Assembly (NCBI GenBank): GCA_947453445.1
Contig: CANGGP010000003.1
Coordinates: 1-64,000 of the forward strand
Direction: 5' to 3'
From: Sphingobacteriaceae bacterium
Lineage (GTDB): Bacteria > Bacteroidota > Bacteroidia > B-17B0 > Aurantibacillaceae
DNA: 64,000 nucleotides
Shown here: positions 15,302 through 25,036 of the stretch, piece by piece
Layout of the letters: the number at the start of each line of letters is the position of its first letter
Position numbering within the stretch: the first letter of the stretch is position 1
Made by a program: the position numbers and the translations under genes
Notes under the pieces: generated by a model
What the model was told of the DNA's origin: nothing
Database searches by the model: none
The model's input: only the letters and a program-made list of their open reading frames with translations

Positions 15302-18300
15302 TTACTTCGGTTCTTCCGCAGCTTGTTTCGGTTCAACATCCAACTTCTTGATCTCTTCACTTGAATTATCATACAAGGCACTGTCGCTTTTTGTTTGATT
15401 AAATTGAATGCGCATATCGCCTTCGTTGCTGTTAACTGTGTTGGTTGGTGCAGCTTGCTCAGTTCGACGCTTCAACTTAATGGCTTCTAACTTTTTGTTG
15501 GCTTCATCCAAATATTCCTGACGCGGCTTACTGTTAATCAATGTGCCCAAAATCACTTCTGCATCCACATCTTCTCCTTTTGCAATGTATGCATCGGCCA
15601 ATAACAACATGCCTTTATTGTTCCAATCATCATTGCTGTATTCGTAGCCTACCAATTTGGTGACTGTTTTTTCTACTTCTTTATAATCTTGTTTTGCATA
15701 TTGAATCTTGGCAATAAAATAATAGGCTTCAGCGCCTGAGGCATTTTTAGAGTTTTTGGTCATGGCCTTAAATTCTATCAAGGCATCATCCAAACGATTG
15801 GTTTCATAAAGCGATTTAGCTTTGATGTACTTTGCTTCACTCAATTGTTGTGGACTCAACTTATCGATGGTCATCACCAAGTTTGCTTGTGTTAAAGCGG
15901 TTTCAAAATTGTTCACATAAAAAGCACAGCGCATGGCGCCAATTTTTGCACCTATTTTATTGTTAGGCTGCTCTGCAATATCTTGCAATTGCAAATAAAG
16001 TGGCAAGGCAGCTTCATACTTTTTATCCTTGTACAAAATATAGGTCGACTTTGTTAAAGCTGTTTCACTGTAAATGCCCCTTGCTTTTTGAATCACCAAT
16101 GAATACGACTTTAATGCCAAATCATAATTCGATTTGTTATAAGCACATTCACCAATATTAAACTCTGCCTCAGTTACGTATCGTCCGTTCGGAAATTTAC
16201 TCAAATACGATTCCCACTTAGCCTGAGCCAAATCACAGTTTTTTTGTGTATAATAGGCATCATATGCCGCTGCGTAACTGGCTTTCTCCAATTGATTTTC
16301 AGATAAGGGATTACCAATGGCAGCAAAATATTTTTCCATCCCTTCAATATCGCCTTTGGTTTCAAATATTTTTTTGATGGCTTCCAACACGTCTTTAGCG
16401 GCATCGCTTTTCGAATCAAGTTTCACAAACTTGTCGTAATATTCAAACGCCTTGTCATCTTGTTTACGCTCGTAATAAATGTTTCCCAATTGAGCATAAC
16501 AATCATTGGCGTATGATGAATTTGGAAAATTCTTTAACAACCTTTCAAAATACACTATGGCATTATCATAATCCTTCACGTTATTATAATACGTTTCGGC
16601 CAATTCGTTTAATGCTGCCGTAATGTAATTCGATCCAGGAAACTTGGTCTCAATGCGCTTCAGTTCTGCAATTTTATCGGCATAATTTTTACTCAATCCA
16701 TCGCACAATGCTTTTTGATACAAAGCATAATCTACATCCAATCGGTTGTATTCAATGCCCTTTTTATAAAACTCAGATGCTTGTGCAAAATCTCGATTCA
16801 TAAAATAACAATCTGCAGCCCTTAAAGTGGCATCGGTTACTTTATTTACGTCATAACGATTATTGCTCAATAAAAATTTTCTGAAAGCAATGTTGGCGCT
16901 TGAAAAATCACCTGATTCATTTCTCTGAAAATAGGCATAACCCAAAGCATAATTACTTAAATCATATTCCTTTAATTGCGTGGCACCTTGGGTTAATTGA
17001 AATTTCTTCCATAAATCAATAGCCGTTGTATAATCTTTGCGAATGTAAGAGATCTCAGCCAACCAATACTGTGAAAGAGAATTTAAAAGCGGATCGGCAT
17101 TTTGATACAAGGCTTTCTTGAACTGCTTTTCAGCTTCATCAAAAATGTTGTTGTTAAAATTTTCGACACCTTTAAAATAGATCAACTTTTGATATGTAAT
17201 TCTTAATACCGGATCGATGGTTTCAAAACTCTCAATACTTCTGATGGCCTGCTCATAATTTTTTGTGGTGGAATAAACATTCACCAATATTTTATAACAC
17301 TCATCCTTTCGGGGCGATTCAGGATACTCCTTTAAGTATTTATTAAAACATTTAACTGCTTCGTTATAGGGACTAAAATCCAATTCATAACTTAATTTGG
17401 CGAAGCTAAACAAAGCGTCTTCAGTGATTTTGCCATCCAAACCAATTTGATAAGCACTGTAAAATGCATTTTTTGCTTTTAACTTGTCGTTGAGTTTAAT
17501 AAAACAATCGGCCATGTGGTACCAAGCATTTTGTGCCACAGTATCATTGCCCTCGGTGGCCTTTGCGAAATTTGCAACGGCATTTTTACAATCATTGGTT
17601 TTATAATAACAATAACCCAACACGTAATTCCCTTGCACATTTAAGCCTGAACCCAATTCCGTTTTCTTTAAATAAGTTATTGAATTGGCATAATCTTTCA
17701 AATTAAAATAACTTTCACCAATCATGCGATTAATTTCGCCTTCCTTTTTTATGTTGGCGCTGTCCATTAATAGCTTCGGTGCTTCCTTGGTTACCTTGTC
17801 GAACTTGCCTTGTATAAAATATATTTGTGTGATATAATAAGGCACCGAACTGCCAAAGGTTTCGTCATTTACCAAACGATTAAAGCCTTGCAAAGCCACT
17901 TCATAATTTTTTTCCTGATACGAAAGGTGCGAATAATAAAAAATAGCCGGCGATTTATACTTGCTGTCGATTTCCTTCATGTCGAAAAAGTCTTGTTTGG
18001 CTTTTTCAAACTGATTCAACTGCAAATATGAATAACCGCGTTTAAAATGCAATTCAGCCAATTGGTCCTTGTCTAGCTGATAAACATCCACCTTATCGAA
18101 ATTATCCAATGTTTCTTTGTATTTCTTTTTTCGATAAGCCGATTTTGCCAAATAAAAATACGCTGCGTTTAATTTTGTGCTCGCAGGATTTAACTCCACA
18201 AATTTTTTCATCAACCATTCACCGTCCTTGTTAAATACCTCAATGGCACAAGCAGCATGGTAAAAGGTAGCATCACTTTTTAACAGCGACACCTTGCTGC

Positions 18301-18478
18301 TAAGCATATAATCCTGAAAACATTTTTGAGCGCTCACAAATTGATTTTTACTAAACAACTCTAAACCCAATTGGTATTGCGTTTCAGGATTTGTATAAGC
18401 AGCCACCTTTTGTGCAAACATGCCCCCGCTCAAAAAAAGACAATACACAACAAGTTGTACTTTAATCAGGTACTTCAT
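15302..18478 (-). CDS. Large secreted tetratricopeptide-repeat protein
   Basis: About 1058 residues when started at the ATG at 18478, which directly precedes a signal peptide (MKYLIKVQLVVYCLFLSGGMFAQ); the open frame runs up to 18523 but would add 15 residues before it. The rest is an array of TPR-like helical pairs (for example AAYFYLAKSAYRKKKYKETL, ADCYFMNRDFAQASEFYKKG and NCYAQLGNIYYERKQDDKAF-type repeats), at least 15 by eye. The last 80 residues are low-complexity and charged. TPR proteins scaffold protein complexes; in this phylum such a gene commonly precedes an outer-membrane barrel gene, as here. Divergent from ftsE. Confidence 0.85.
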   Translation of the reverse strand: MKYLIKVQLVVYCLFLSGGMFAQKVAAYTNPETQYQLGLELFSKNQFVSAQKCFQDYMLSSKVSLLKSDATFYHAACAIEVFNKDGEWLMKKFVELNPASTKLNAAYFYLAKSAYRKKKYKETLDNFDKVDVYQLDKDQLAELHFKRGYSYLQLNQFEKAKQDFFDMKEIDSKYKSPAIFYYSHLSYQEKNYEVALQGFNRLVNDETFGSSVPYYITQIYFIQGKFDKVTKEAPKLLMDSANIKKEGEINRMIGESYFNLKDYANSITYLKKTELGSGLNVQGNYVLGYCYYKTNDCKNAVANFAKATEGNDTVAQNAWYHMADCFIKLNDKLKAKNAFYSAYQIGLDGKITEDALFSFAKLSYELDFSPYNEAVKCFNKYLKEYPESPRKDECYKILVNVYSTTKNYEQAIRSIESFETIDPVLRITYQKLIYFKGVENFNNNIFDEAEKQFKKALYQNADPLLNSLSQYWLAEISYIRKDYTTAIDLWKKFQLTQGATQLKEYDLSNYALGYAYFQRNESGDFSSANIAFRKFLLSNNRYDVNKVTDATLRAADCYFMNRDFAQASEFYKKGIEYNRLDVDYALYQKALCDGLSKNYADKIAELKRIETKFPGSNYITAALNELAETYYNNVKDYDNAIVYFERLLKNFPNSSYANDCYAQLGNIYYERKQDDKAFEYYDKFVKLDSKSDAAKDVLEAIKKIFETKGDIEGMEKYFAAIGNPLSENQLEKASYAAAYDAYYTQKNCDLAQAKWESYLSKFPNGRYVTEAEFNIGECAYNKSNYDLALKSYSLVIQKARGIYSETALTKSTYILYKDKKYEAALPLYLQLQDIAEQPNNKIGAKIGAMRCAFYVNNFETALTQANLVMTIDKLSPQQLSEAKYIKAKSLYETNRLDDALIEFKAMTKNSKNASGAEAYYFIAKIQYAKQDYKEVEKTVTKLVGYEYSNDDWNNKGMLLLADAYIAKGEDVDAEVILGTLINSKPRQEYLDEANKKLEAIKLKRRTEQAAPTNTVNSNEGDMRIQFNQTKSDSALYDNSSEEIKKLDVEPKQAAEEPK

Positions 18479-18630
18479 CGAAAATTGAATAAAATTTACT
18501 TCACTAAATTTAGCTTTATGCAAGGTGCACCTGATTTAATTGCCTTTGCAGTTATTAACCCGATTGTGTTGATATTGGATTTGCTTGCACAGCCACAAAA
18601 CACTGTATTCAAATAACTTCGTAAAACATT

Positions 18631-19299
18631 ATGAATGAGTTGATAGAATTTAAAAATGTAACCGTTTATCAAGAAGAAAGACCAATTGTAAGCGGCCTTA
18701 ATATTACTGTAAGAAAAGGTGAATTCGTTTATCTTTTGGGCAAAACAGGCAGCGGAAAAAGTAGTTTCATGAAAGTGCTCTACGGCGATTTACCGCTTGT
18801 AGAAGGCGAAGCCATCATTTGCGGATATGATTTAAAATACCTAAAAAACCGCGACATCCCTTTACTGAGAAGAAAATTGGGTATCGTGTTTCAAGATTTT
18901 AAACTCTTGGGCGACCGAACTGTTTTCGATAATTTACTCTTTGTAATGAAGGCCACCGGCTGGAAAGATGATGTTAAGATAAAAGACCGCATCGAAGATG
19001 TAATTAAAAAAGTAGGGCTCGAAGGCAAAGAACACAAAATGCCACACGAACTTTCAGGTGGCGAACAACAAAGGGTGAGCATTGCCAGGGCCTTGGTGAA
19101 TGAAGCAGAATTAATTTTAGCCGACGAACCAACCGGTAACCTCGATCCCGAAACTTCAGAAGAAATTTTGAACCTTCTCAAACAAATTAGCGACAGCGGC
19201 CGCGCGGTACTTTTTGCAACACACGACATGTTGGTATACAACAAATTTAAATCGCGCACCTTGTTTTTCGAAAACGGAAAAGTGATCGAAAAAAATTAA
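18631..19299 (+). CDS. ftsE: Cell-division ATP-binding protein FtsE
   Basis: A 222-residue ABC ATPase: Walker A GKTGSGKSS near residue 38, Q-loop FQDFKLL, signature LSGGEQQRVSIARA and Walker B LILADEPTGNLD. The Q-loop DFKLLGDRTV and length are characteristic of FtsE, which with FtsX regulates cell-wall hydrolases at the division site. The partner ftsX is not adjacent, so FtsE versus a LolD-like paralogue rests on the sequence alone. The last 4 bases overlap the convergent oligopeptidase gene. Confidence 0.85.
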   Translation: MNELIEFKNVTVYQEERPIVSGLNITVRKGEFVYLLGKTGSGKSSFMKVLYGDLPLVEGEAIICGYDLKYLKNRDIPLLRRKLGIVFQDFKLLGDRTVFDNLLFVMKATGWKDDVKIKDRIEDVIKKVGLEGKEHKMPHELSGGEQQRVSIARALVNEAELILADEPTGNLDPETSEEILNLLKQISDSGRAVLFATHDMLVYNKFKSRTLFFENGKVIEKN

Positions 19300-20987
19300 A
19301 TTTTGTCATATTCCGATTTTACAAAGTCCATCAATTCTTTAATGTAATCAGGACTAAAATCGAATTTTATGCCCGCAGCTTCATAAATTTCAGGAATCGA
19401 TTTGGTATAACCCAATGCCAATGCAGTTTTATATTTCTCAATGGCCGTGCTTGGATTTTTCTTGTAATTGCGCCAAACAGCAATGGCGCCCAATTGGGCA
19501 AAACCATATTCAATATAATAAAACGGCACTTCAAACAAATGCAATTGCACTTGCCAACGCCTATTTAAATGCGCTTCAATACCTGCGTAATTTATCACAC
19601 TGCTCCCAAAATTAGCCATAATGTTTTGCCAGGCGGCATAACGGTTTTCGGTGTTGTGCCCAGGATTTAAATACAACCAATGTTGAAATTTATCAATCGC
19701 TGCAATCCATGGCAATGTATCCATCACTGATTCCAATTGTTGGCGTTTGGCCCGTTTCAAATCATCCGGATTTTCAAAAAACACATCCCAATGTTCCATG
19801 CTTAACAACTCCATGCTCATGCTGGCCAATTCAGCCACTTCGCTCGGCGGTGATTTAAAATCAAGCAATTCTAAATCAAAATCCAAAAACGAATGAATGG
19901 CATGCCCTCCCTCATGCACCATGGTCACCAAGTCGCGGTGCAAACCCACCGAATTCATAAAAATAAAAGGCACATCTGTTTCATACAAGGGATATTGATA
20001 ACCCCCGGGCGCCTTCCCCAATCTGCTTTCCAAATCCAATCGACCCATTTTTTGCATGGTCTTCACACAATCACCAAAAAACACATCCAAACGGTTAAAA
20101 CAAACAATGGTTTTTTCAATTAATTCGTTCGCGCCCGAAAATGGTTTCAATGGCGCTAAACCTTCCTCATCAACCGATGTATCCCATGGTCGGTAATCTT
20201 TTAATTTTAATTTCTCTTTTCTCGCGGCATCATGCGCCACAATCAAAGGCACTGCGTATAACTTCACCGCTTCATGAAAATTTAAACAGTCCTGAACCTT
20301 ATAATCAAAGCGTGCCAAAGACTGGTGCTTATAATCGCGGTAATTTTTAAAGCCGGCATTCAATGCAACCTGATGACGCAAGGCAATTAATTGGTCAAAT
20401 AAATTATTTAAAGCCAATTCATCTTGCGCGCGTCGTTCTTGTATTTTATAATAAACCTCTTCACGAATGGCACGGTTGGTGTTCTTTAAATAAACCGATG
20501 CTTTTTGCAGCGTTATTTTTTCACCATTGTATTCAATACTTTGCTCACCGTTAATAGCGCCAAATTGTTGCTCTAACTCTTGCAACTGTGTGTTCAATGG
20601 AATGTTTTCTTCTCTAAAAAGGGCAATGCTGTTTTTTAATGACCGCAAATAAATTGAATAGCCGTTTTTATTGATTTCGTTTACAAACTCGCAGTCGTTT
20701 ATTTTCTTATTCAAATCATTACTTAACGGCGCCATGTGTGGTTCAATGTTCTGAACAAAATCATTAAAACTATCGCGCAATGCCGTGTTGGCTGTGTCGC
20801 ATGTCATCTTAATATAACGCCAAGCCATGTTTTCGCTCACCACCGCGCTCAATTCATTGTAATCTTTAATATATTGCTCCAAATCCGAAACCGAATCAAT
20901 CTTTCGGCTTAACAGAGTATCGAAATAAGGTTTTAATAATTCCCAAGTGGTAATGGTGAAATCTGATTTTATATACCTTCTTTGCAT
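19296..20987 (-). CDS. M3-family oligoendopeptidase (PepF-like)
   Basis: A 563-residue zinc metallopeptidase of family M3. The zinc motif is HEGGHAIHS at about residue 357 (family pattern HExxH, here HEGGH), with the third ligand glutamate in PPSEVAELASMSMELL about 25 residues on. The C-terminal YIEYGFAQLGAIAVWRNY block is the family's substrate-positioning segment. No signal peptide, so cytoplasmic, consistent with degrading short peptides of 6-20 residues. The length suits the PepF/thimet-like clade. Convergent with ftsE by 4 bases. Confidence 0.9.
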   Translation of the reverse strand: MQRRYIKSDFTITTWELLKPYFDTLLSRKIDSVSDLEQYIKDYNELSAVVSENMAWRYIKMTCDTANTALRDSFNDFVQNIEPHMAPLSNDLNKKINDCEFVNEINKNGYSIYLRSLKNSIALFREENIPLNTQLQELEQQFGAINGEQSIEYNGEKITLQKASVYLKNTNRAIREEVYYKIQERRAQDELALNNLFDQLIALRHQVALNAGFKNYRDYKHQSLARFDYKVQDCLNFHEAVKLYAVPLIVAHDAARKEKLKLKDYRPWDTSVDEEGLAPLKPFSGANELIEKTIVCFNRLDVFFGDCVKTMQKMGRLDLESRLGKAPGGYQYPLYETDVPFIFMNSVGLHRDLVTMVHEGGHAIHSFLDFDLELLDFKSPPSEVAELASMSMELLSMEHWDVFFENPDDLKRAKRQQLESVMDTLPWIAAIDKFQHWLYLNPGHNTENRYAAWQNIMANFGSSVINYAGIEAHLNRRWQVQLHLFEVPFYYIEYGFAQLGAIAVWRNYKKNPSTAIEKYKTALALGYTKSIPEIYEAAGIKFDFSPDYIKELMDFVKSEYDKI

Positions 20988-21070
20988 AATGTTCTTTTGT
21001 TTTAAATTTAAGCATTAGTTAAAGCATTTCTGCACAATTTCCTGCCTCAAAACAAACAATTTTAAGCCAT

Positions 21071-21586
21071 TTAATAATAAACACACATTGCTTTTGTTTC
21101 AACATTTGTAATGCTCAACAAAAAATTTAAATCGTATGCGCAGCCATGCGATTGTTCATTTACAAATGCCTTTACAAAATGCTGCACAACCAAATAACTA
21201 ACATCGTTTTTTATAGGCCCATTCAGCGCCTGGTGCAACTTTGTGCTGTATTCAAAATTGTGAATTGAATTTGACAATGCCAACGACATTGTTTCGTAAC
21301 CCCCAAAACGGTTTGCAGCGTGTTGATTTTGAATCAAGTCAATCAAATCAAACTGCTTTGTTATCGCTCCTTCTTTGTACTTCACATACAAGTGGTAATT
21401 GCTGTGAGGCACCGGTGCAAATAAATTCCACCCTTGATCAAAAAAAGGATAGAGATAAAACATGGCATAATAATGCATGCGTCCCTCCGCTCTTTTTACA
21501 GGATTAATAAACGACACAATCAAAAAAAAATGAAGTACAATAAACAAGAGTATAAAAACCCCAAAAATTGTTTTTGCTTTTTGCAT
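21071..21586 (-). CDS. Membrane-anchored protein, DUF5819-like
   Basis: The ATG at 21586 is taken; three more codons extend to 21595. The protein of about 171 residues has an N-terminal membrane segment (TIFGVFILLFIVLHFFLIVSFI) and then a soluble part starting with YPFFDQGWNLFAPVPHSN. That WNLFAPxP motif resembles DUF5819 proteins, whose function is unknown. The rest, with DLIDLIQNQHAANRFGGYE and a QHFVKAFVNEQ segment, looks helical. The assignment is by motif only. It is an isolated gene; downstream of it lies a 306-base gap with a dispersed repeat. Confidence 0.55.
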   Translation of the reverse strand: MQKAKTIFGVFILLFIVLHFFLIVSFINPVKRAEGRMHYYAMFYLYPFFDQGWNLFAPVPHSNYHLYVKYKEGAITKQFDLIDLIQNQHAANRFGGYETMSLALSNSIHNFEYSTKLHQALNGPIKNDVSYLVVQHFVKAFVNEQSHGCAYDLNFLLSITNVETKAMCVYY

Positions 21587-21641
21587 CAACAACAAAATTA
21601 AGCTTTATTTCATATGGCTTCAATGGACTTTAAATGATTGC

Positions 21642-21797
21642 TTTTTTTGGGCGCCCGAGCGCGCTTTCATTGCAAGCCCCCTTTGCCTTTGCAGTGTTTG
21701 TAAAGCTGCGGGGTCTCGCAAAGCCTCGACGAGCCTCCTTGCTCAACAAACACAAGGCAAAGGCCAAGGGGGGCTTTTCATTCAATCGCTGGCGCAA
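21642..21797. repeat. GC-rich dispersed palindromic element, copy 1
   Basis: This fills most of the 306-base gene-free stretch 21596-21901; the rest of that stretch shows no gene or clear signal. The element starts with TTGGGCGCCCGAGCGCG and ends with TTCAATCGCTGGCGCAA. Between them lie two long arms that are reverse-complementary apart from small gaps: AAGCCCCC.TTTGCCTTTGC near 21674 and the GCAAAGGCCAAGGGGGGCTT stretch near 21757; GTGTTTGT and ACAAACAC extend the arms inward. The composition (GC-rich, Gly/Ala codon-like) contrasts with the AT-rich surroundings. A second copy with the same termini lies at 59301-59406. No gene is encoded. Confidence 0.7.
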
Positions 21798-21901
21798 TAC
21801 CAAAATTGTAAAATCAAAAACACAAGTTTATTTTATTGTTTCGTGTGAATGCAAAAAAAAGGAGAGACAAAGCCCTCCTCATTTGATATCAATGTTTAGC
21901 A

Positions 21902-23305
21902 TTACAAAATGGCTCTGAAAAACAAAAACAATCCACCTGATAAAAGTATCGTCACAGGTAAAGTTAAAAACCAGGTTAAGGCGATGGTTTTAATGGTGCC
22001 TTTTTGTAAATTCTTCAAACCTTTTTTAGCAACCATTGAGCCTGCCACACCCGATGAGAGCATGTGTGTAGTGCTCACCGGAACACCTTTCCAGCTCGCT
22101 AAACCAATGCCTAACGAGGCCACAATTTCAGCACTTGCACCTTGTGCATAACTCATGTGTTGCTTGCCTATTTTTTCACCAATTGTTTTTACAATTCTTT
22201 GCCAACCAAACATGGTGCCAAATGCCAAACAAATTGAAATAAGTATAATCACCCATGACGGCGCATAATCAACTAACTTTTTCATTTCCTTAATTTGTCT
22301 TTTAACCAACTTCACTTCCTTATTGCTCAAATTTATATTTCCACCTGATATAAGCTTCTCTGCATCCTTTGTCACCTTTATTACGTCTCTTCTCAAATCA
22401 AATCTTTTACTCGGCGCCAATTCACTTGCCTTAAAAGCATTTCCTATTTGATTTTCAAAGTTTTTTGTTTGCAGAATTAAATCGAAATACGCATGCTTTT
22501 CTTTGGCGGAAAGCGTGTTGGAATCAACCTTTTGGATTAAGTGGCTAACTTCTTTTAAATTACCGTTTATGCTCTGTAGGTTAACAGTATTATCCAATGC
22601 AAAGTAGCCGGGTAAAACTGCAATTAAAATTAACATTATCAAGCCTACGCCTTTTTGACCATCATTTTGTCCGTGGAAAAAACTCACCATCCCGCAGGTA
22701 ATCCATAATAACATGCGAATCCAAATGGGCGGTTTTTTACCCGGAATTGGTTCCTTATATATGGTTTCATTTTTAATAATTCTTTTAAATATAAACATGA
22801 CTATCACCGAGGCCGAAAAACCCAATAAAGGCGAAATTAGTAAGGCCAGTCCGGTTTCTTTAGCCTTATCCCAGTTTACAGCATTGATTCCAAAATCACC
22901 GGGTAAAAAGTAAAACGAAAGACCAATACCCAATATTGAGCCTATTAATGTGTGAGAACTGGATGAAGGAATACCAAAAAACCAAGTGCCAAAATTCCAA
23001 ATGATAGCGCTAGTTAACAATGCCAATATAATAGCCACACCGTGGTAAGGATTGGGATCTACCAAAACTTCAGCAGGTAAAAGATTCACAATGCCCATCG
23101 CAACTGTGATTCCGCCCAACATCACGCCGGTAAAATTAAGTAAGCCGGAATAAACTACTGCAACCGTTGGTTTTAATGAATTTGTATAGATCACTGTCGC
23201 TACAGCGTTGGCTGTATCATGAAAACCATTAATAAATTCAAAACCGCAAGCTAATAGGAGACAAACAAATAAGAGTATAGTGAGCGTAGTATCTAATCCA
23301 AACAT
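21902..23305 (-). CDS. PiT-family inorganic phosphate transporter (second of tandem pair)
   Basis: A 467-residue PiT (sodium- or proton-coupled phosphate) transporter. The two signature repeats are visible: GFHDTANAVATVIYTNS near residue 27 and GLASWKGVPVSTTHMLSSGV near residue 400, with a large cytoplasmic loop around residues 210-320 and about 10 membrane segments. It is nearly identical to the upstream paralogue at 23462-24865 in the first 200 and last 110 residues, but the central loop has diverged (LKEVSHLIQKVDSNTLSAKE versus MSKIEMLIVKADTSVLALKE). Probably the last gene of a phosphate operon or a separate unit with its paralogue. Confidence 0.9.
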   Translation of the reverse strand: MFGLDTTLTILLFVCLLLACGFEFINGFHDTANAVATVIYTNSLKPTVAVVYSGLLNFTGVMLGGITVAMGIVNLLPAEVLVDPNPYHGVAIILALLTSAIIWNFGTWFFGIPSSSSHTLIGSILGIGLSFYFLPGDFGINAVNWDKAKETGLALLISPLLGFSASVIVMFIFKRIIKNETIYKEPIPGKKPPIWIRMLLWITCGMVSFFHGQNDGQKGVGLIMLILIAVLPGYFALDNTVNLQSINGNLKEVSHLIQKVDSNTLSAKEKHAYFDLILQTKNFENQIGNAFKASELAPSKRFDLRRDVIKVTKDAEKLISGGNINLSNKEVKLVKRQIKEMKKLVDYAPSWVIILISICLAFGTMFGWQRIVKTIGEKIGKQHMSYAQGASAEIVASLGIGLASWKGVPVSTTHMLSSGVAGSMVAKKGLKNLQKGTIKTIALTWFLTLPVTILLSGGLFLFFRAIL

Positions 23306-23377
23306 TCCATTGTGTTTTAAACGAGATGTAAAACTATCTCTATTAGTACAACGAAATGTTACGCAATCATTAATTTG

Positions 23378-23397
23378 AAGGCATCTTTAAATGCCTT
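23378..23397. other. Short inverted repeat between the two PiT genes
   Basis: AAGGCAT and ATGCCTT (23378-23384 and 23391-23397) form a perfect 7 bp stem with a 6-base loop in the 156-base gap between the two transporter genes. It has no T run on either strand, so it is not a clear terminator; it may be a weak processing or attenuation site. Nothing else is recognisable in this gap. Confidence 0.35.
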
Positions 23398-23461
23398 TAA
23401 TTAACCTTACTCGTAATTGCAATTCAAAAAAATAATAGAAGAATTCAATAAATAAACAGAA

Positions 23462-24865
23462 TTATAGTATCGCCCTGAATAACAAAAATAATCCGCCTGA
23501 TAAAAGTATCGTAACAGGCAAAGTTAAAAGCCAAGTGAGGGCTATGGTTTTAATGGTGCCCTTTTGTAAATTCTTCAAGCCTTTTTTGGCCACCATCGAA
23601 CCCGCCACACCCGATGAAAGCATGTGTGTAGTACTCACCGGAACGCCTTTCCAGCTCGCTAAACCAATGCCTAACGAAGCCACAATTTCAGCACTGGCAC
23701 CTTGGGCATAACTCATATGCTGCTTGCCAATTTTTTCACCCACTGTTTTTACAATGCGCTTCCAACCAACCATGGTGCCCAATCCCAAACAAACTGAAAT
23801 TAAAATGATCACCCATGATGGTGCAAATTCAATTAATTTTTTAGTCGACTTAATTTCTTTGGTTAATTCTTTTATTTCATTGGCGCTTAAGGTTAAGTTT
23901 CCGCCATGAATTAATTTTTCAGTGTTCTTGGTTACTTTAATCACATCTTTACGTAAACCGAAACGATCGGTCATTTGAATATCATCGGCATTAAATGCAG
24001 TGCCGGATGCCATTTTAAAATGTGCAGCATGCTTTACTATGTCAGCATACATTTTCTTTTCTTTCAAAGCCAAAACACTTGTATCAGCCTTAACAATTAA
24101 CATTTCAATTTTGCTCATGTTACCGTTAATGCTTTGTAAATTGATGCTTGTATCAACCGAAAATTGACCGGGTAATACCGAAATCAAAATCATCATCATT
24201 AAACCAACACCTTTTTGACCATCATTTTGTCCGTGGAAAAAACTCACCAAACCACAAGTAATCCACAACATCATGCGTATCCAAATGGGCGGTTGTTTGC
24301 CTGGAATCGGTTCTTTATAAACAGTTTCGTTTTTTACCAAGCGTTTAAAAATAAACATCACAATAATCGCCGCCGCAAAGCCTAATAAAGGTGATAACAA
24401 TAATGCCAATCCTGTGTCTTTCGCTTTATCCCAATTCACTGCTGTTAATCCTAAATCTCCCGGTAAAAAATAAAAAGCCATGCCGATTCCTAAAATAGAT
24501 CCAATAATGGTGTGTGAACTTGAAGAAGGAATGCCAAAATACCAGGTGCCAAAATTCCAAATAATGGCACTGAGCAATAAAGCCAAAATCATGGCAATGC
24601 CATGGTATGGATTTGTATCAACCAACACATCCATTGGCAATAAATTAACGATGCCCATAGCTACTGTTATACCGCCTAACATAACTCCTGTAAAGTTTAA
24701 TAATCCACTGTATACTACAGCCACTGTTGGTTTCATTGAATTGGTGTAAATCACAGTTGCCACTGCATTCGCTGTATCGTGAAAACCATTAATAAATTCG
24801 AAAAAGCAAGCCAATAGCAAGCAAAGAATGAGCAGTATTGTCAAAGTTGTGTCTAATCCAAACAT
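23462..24865 (-). CDS. PiT-family inorganic phosphate transporter (first of tandem pair)
   Basis: A 467-residue paralogue of the adjacent PiT gene. The start at 24865 (MFGLDTTLTI) is chosen because the neighbour begins identically; the frame is open for 13 more codons upstream. It carries the same GFHDTANAVATVIYTNS motif near residue 27 and SWKGVPVSTTHMLSSGV motif near residue 400. Both genes follow the pst-phoU series on the same strand, so they belong functionally with phosphate uptake: PstSCAB for high affinity, PiT for low affinity, high capacity. A 17-base palindrome sits 42 bases upstream of the start. Confidence 0.9.
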   Translation of the reverse strand: MFGLDTTLTILLILCLLLACFFEFINGFHDTANAVATVIYTNSMKPTVAVVYSGLLNFTGVMLGGITVAMGIVNLLPMDVLVDTNPYHGIAMILALLLSAIIWNFGTWYFGIPSSSSHTIIGSILGIGMAFYFLPGDLGLTAVNWDKAKDTGLALLLSPLLGFAAAIIVMFIFKRLVKNETVYKEPIPGKQPPIWIRMMLWITCGLVSFFHGQNDGQKGVGLMMMILISVLPGQFSVDTSINLQSINGNMSKIEMLIVKADTSVLALKEKKMYADIVKHAAHFKMASGTAFNADDIQMTDRFGLRKDVIKVTKNTEKLIHGGNLTLSANEIKELTKEIKSTKKLIEFAPSWVIILISVCLGLGTMVGWKRIVKTVGEKIGKQHMSYAQGASAEIVASLGIGLASWKGVPVSTTHMLSSGVAGSMVAKKGLKNLQKGTIKTIALTWLLTLPVTILLSGGLFLLFRAIL

Positions 24866-24906
24866 GATATAAATTTTTTGTAATGTTAATATATTATCAA
24901 GCACAC

Positions 24907-24923
24907 AATGTTAAGTTAACATT
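24907..24923. promoter_or_regulatory. 17-base palindrome (AATGTTAAGTTAACATT) upstream of the PiT pair
   Basis: A perfect odd-centred palindrome, AATGTTAA-G-TTAACATT, in the 171-base gap before the first PiT gene. Additional TGTTAA is at 24884-24889. The half-site TTAACA is the same hexamer that is repeated upstream of the phosphate porin (30853-30877), which suggests a shared regulator, possibly the PhoB-like response regulator. This is inference from motif sharing. Confidence 0.45.
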
Positions 24924-25036
24924 ATGTCCATTAAGAAATTAACCGAAAAATCTTCGATCATTTATTCCTAAACTGGGCCAAAAATAGTAGAAATTTTCAG
25001 GAATGCTTTAAAAATACGTCGAATTCAACAAATCAA

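Noticed and set aside
18518-18616. 32-residue plus-strand peptide (MQGAPDLIAFAVINPIVLIL) before ftsE
   Set aside because: Hydrophobic and with an ATG, but it has no terminator, no clear promoter and no family; kept out for lack of support.
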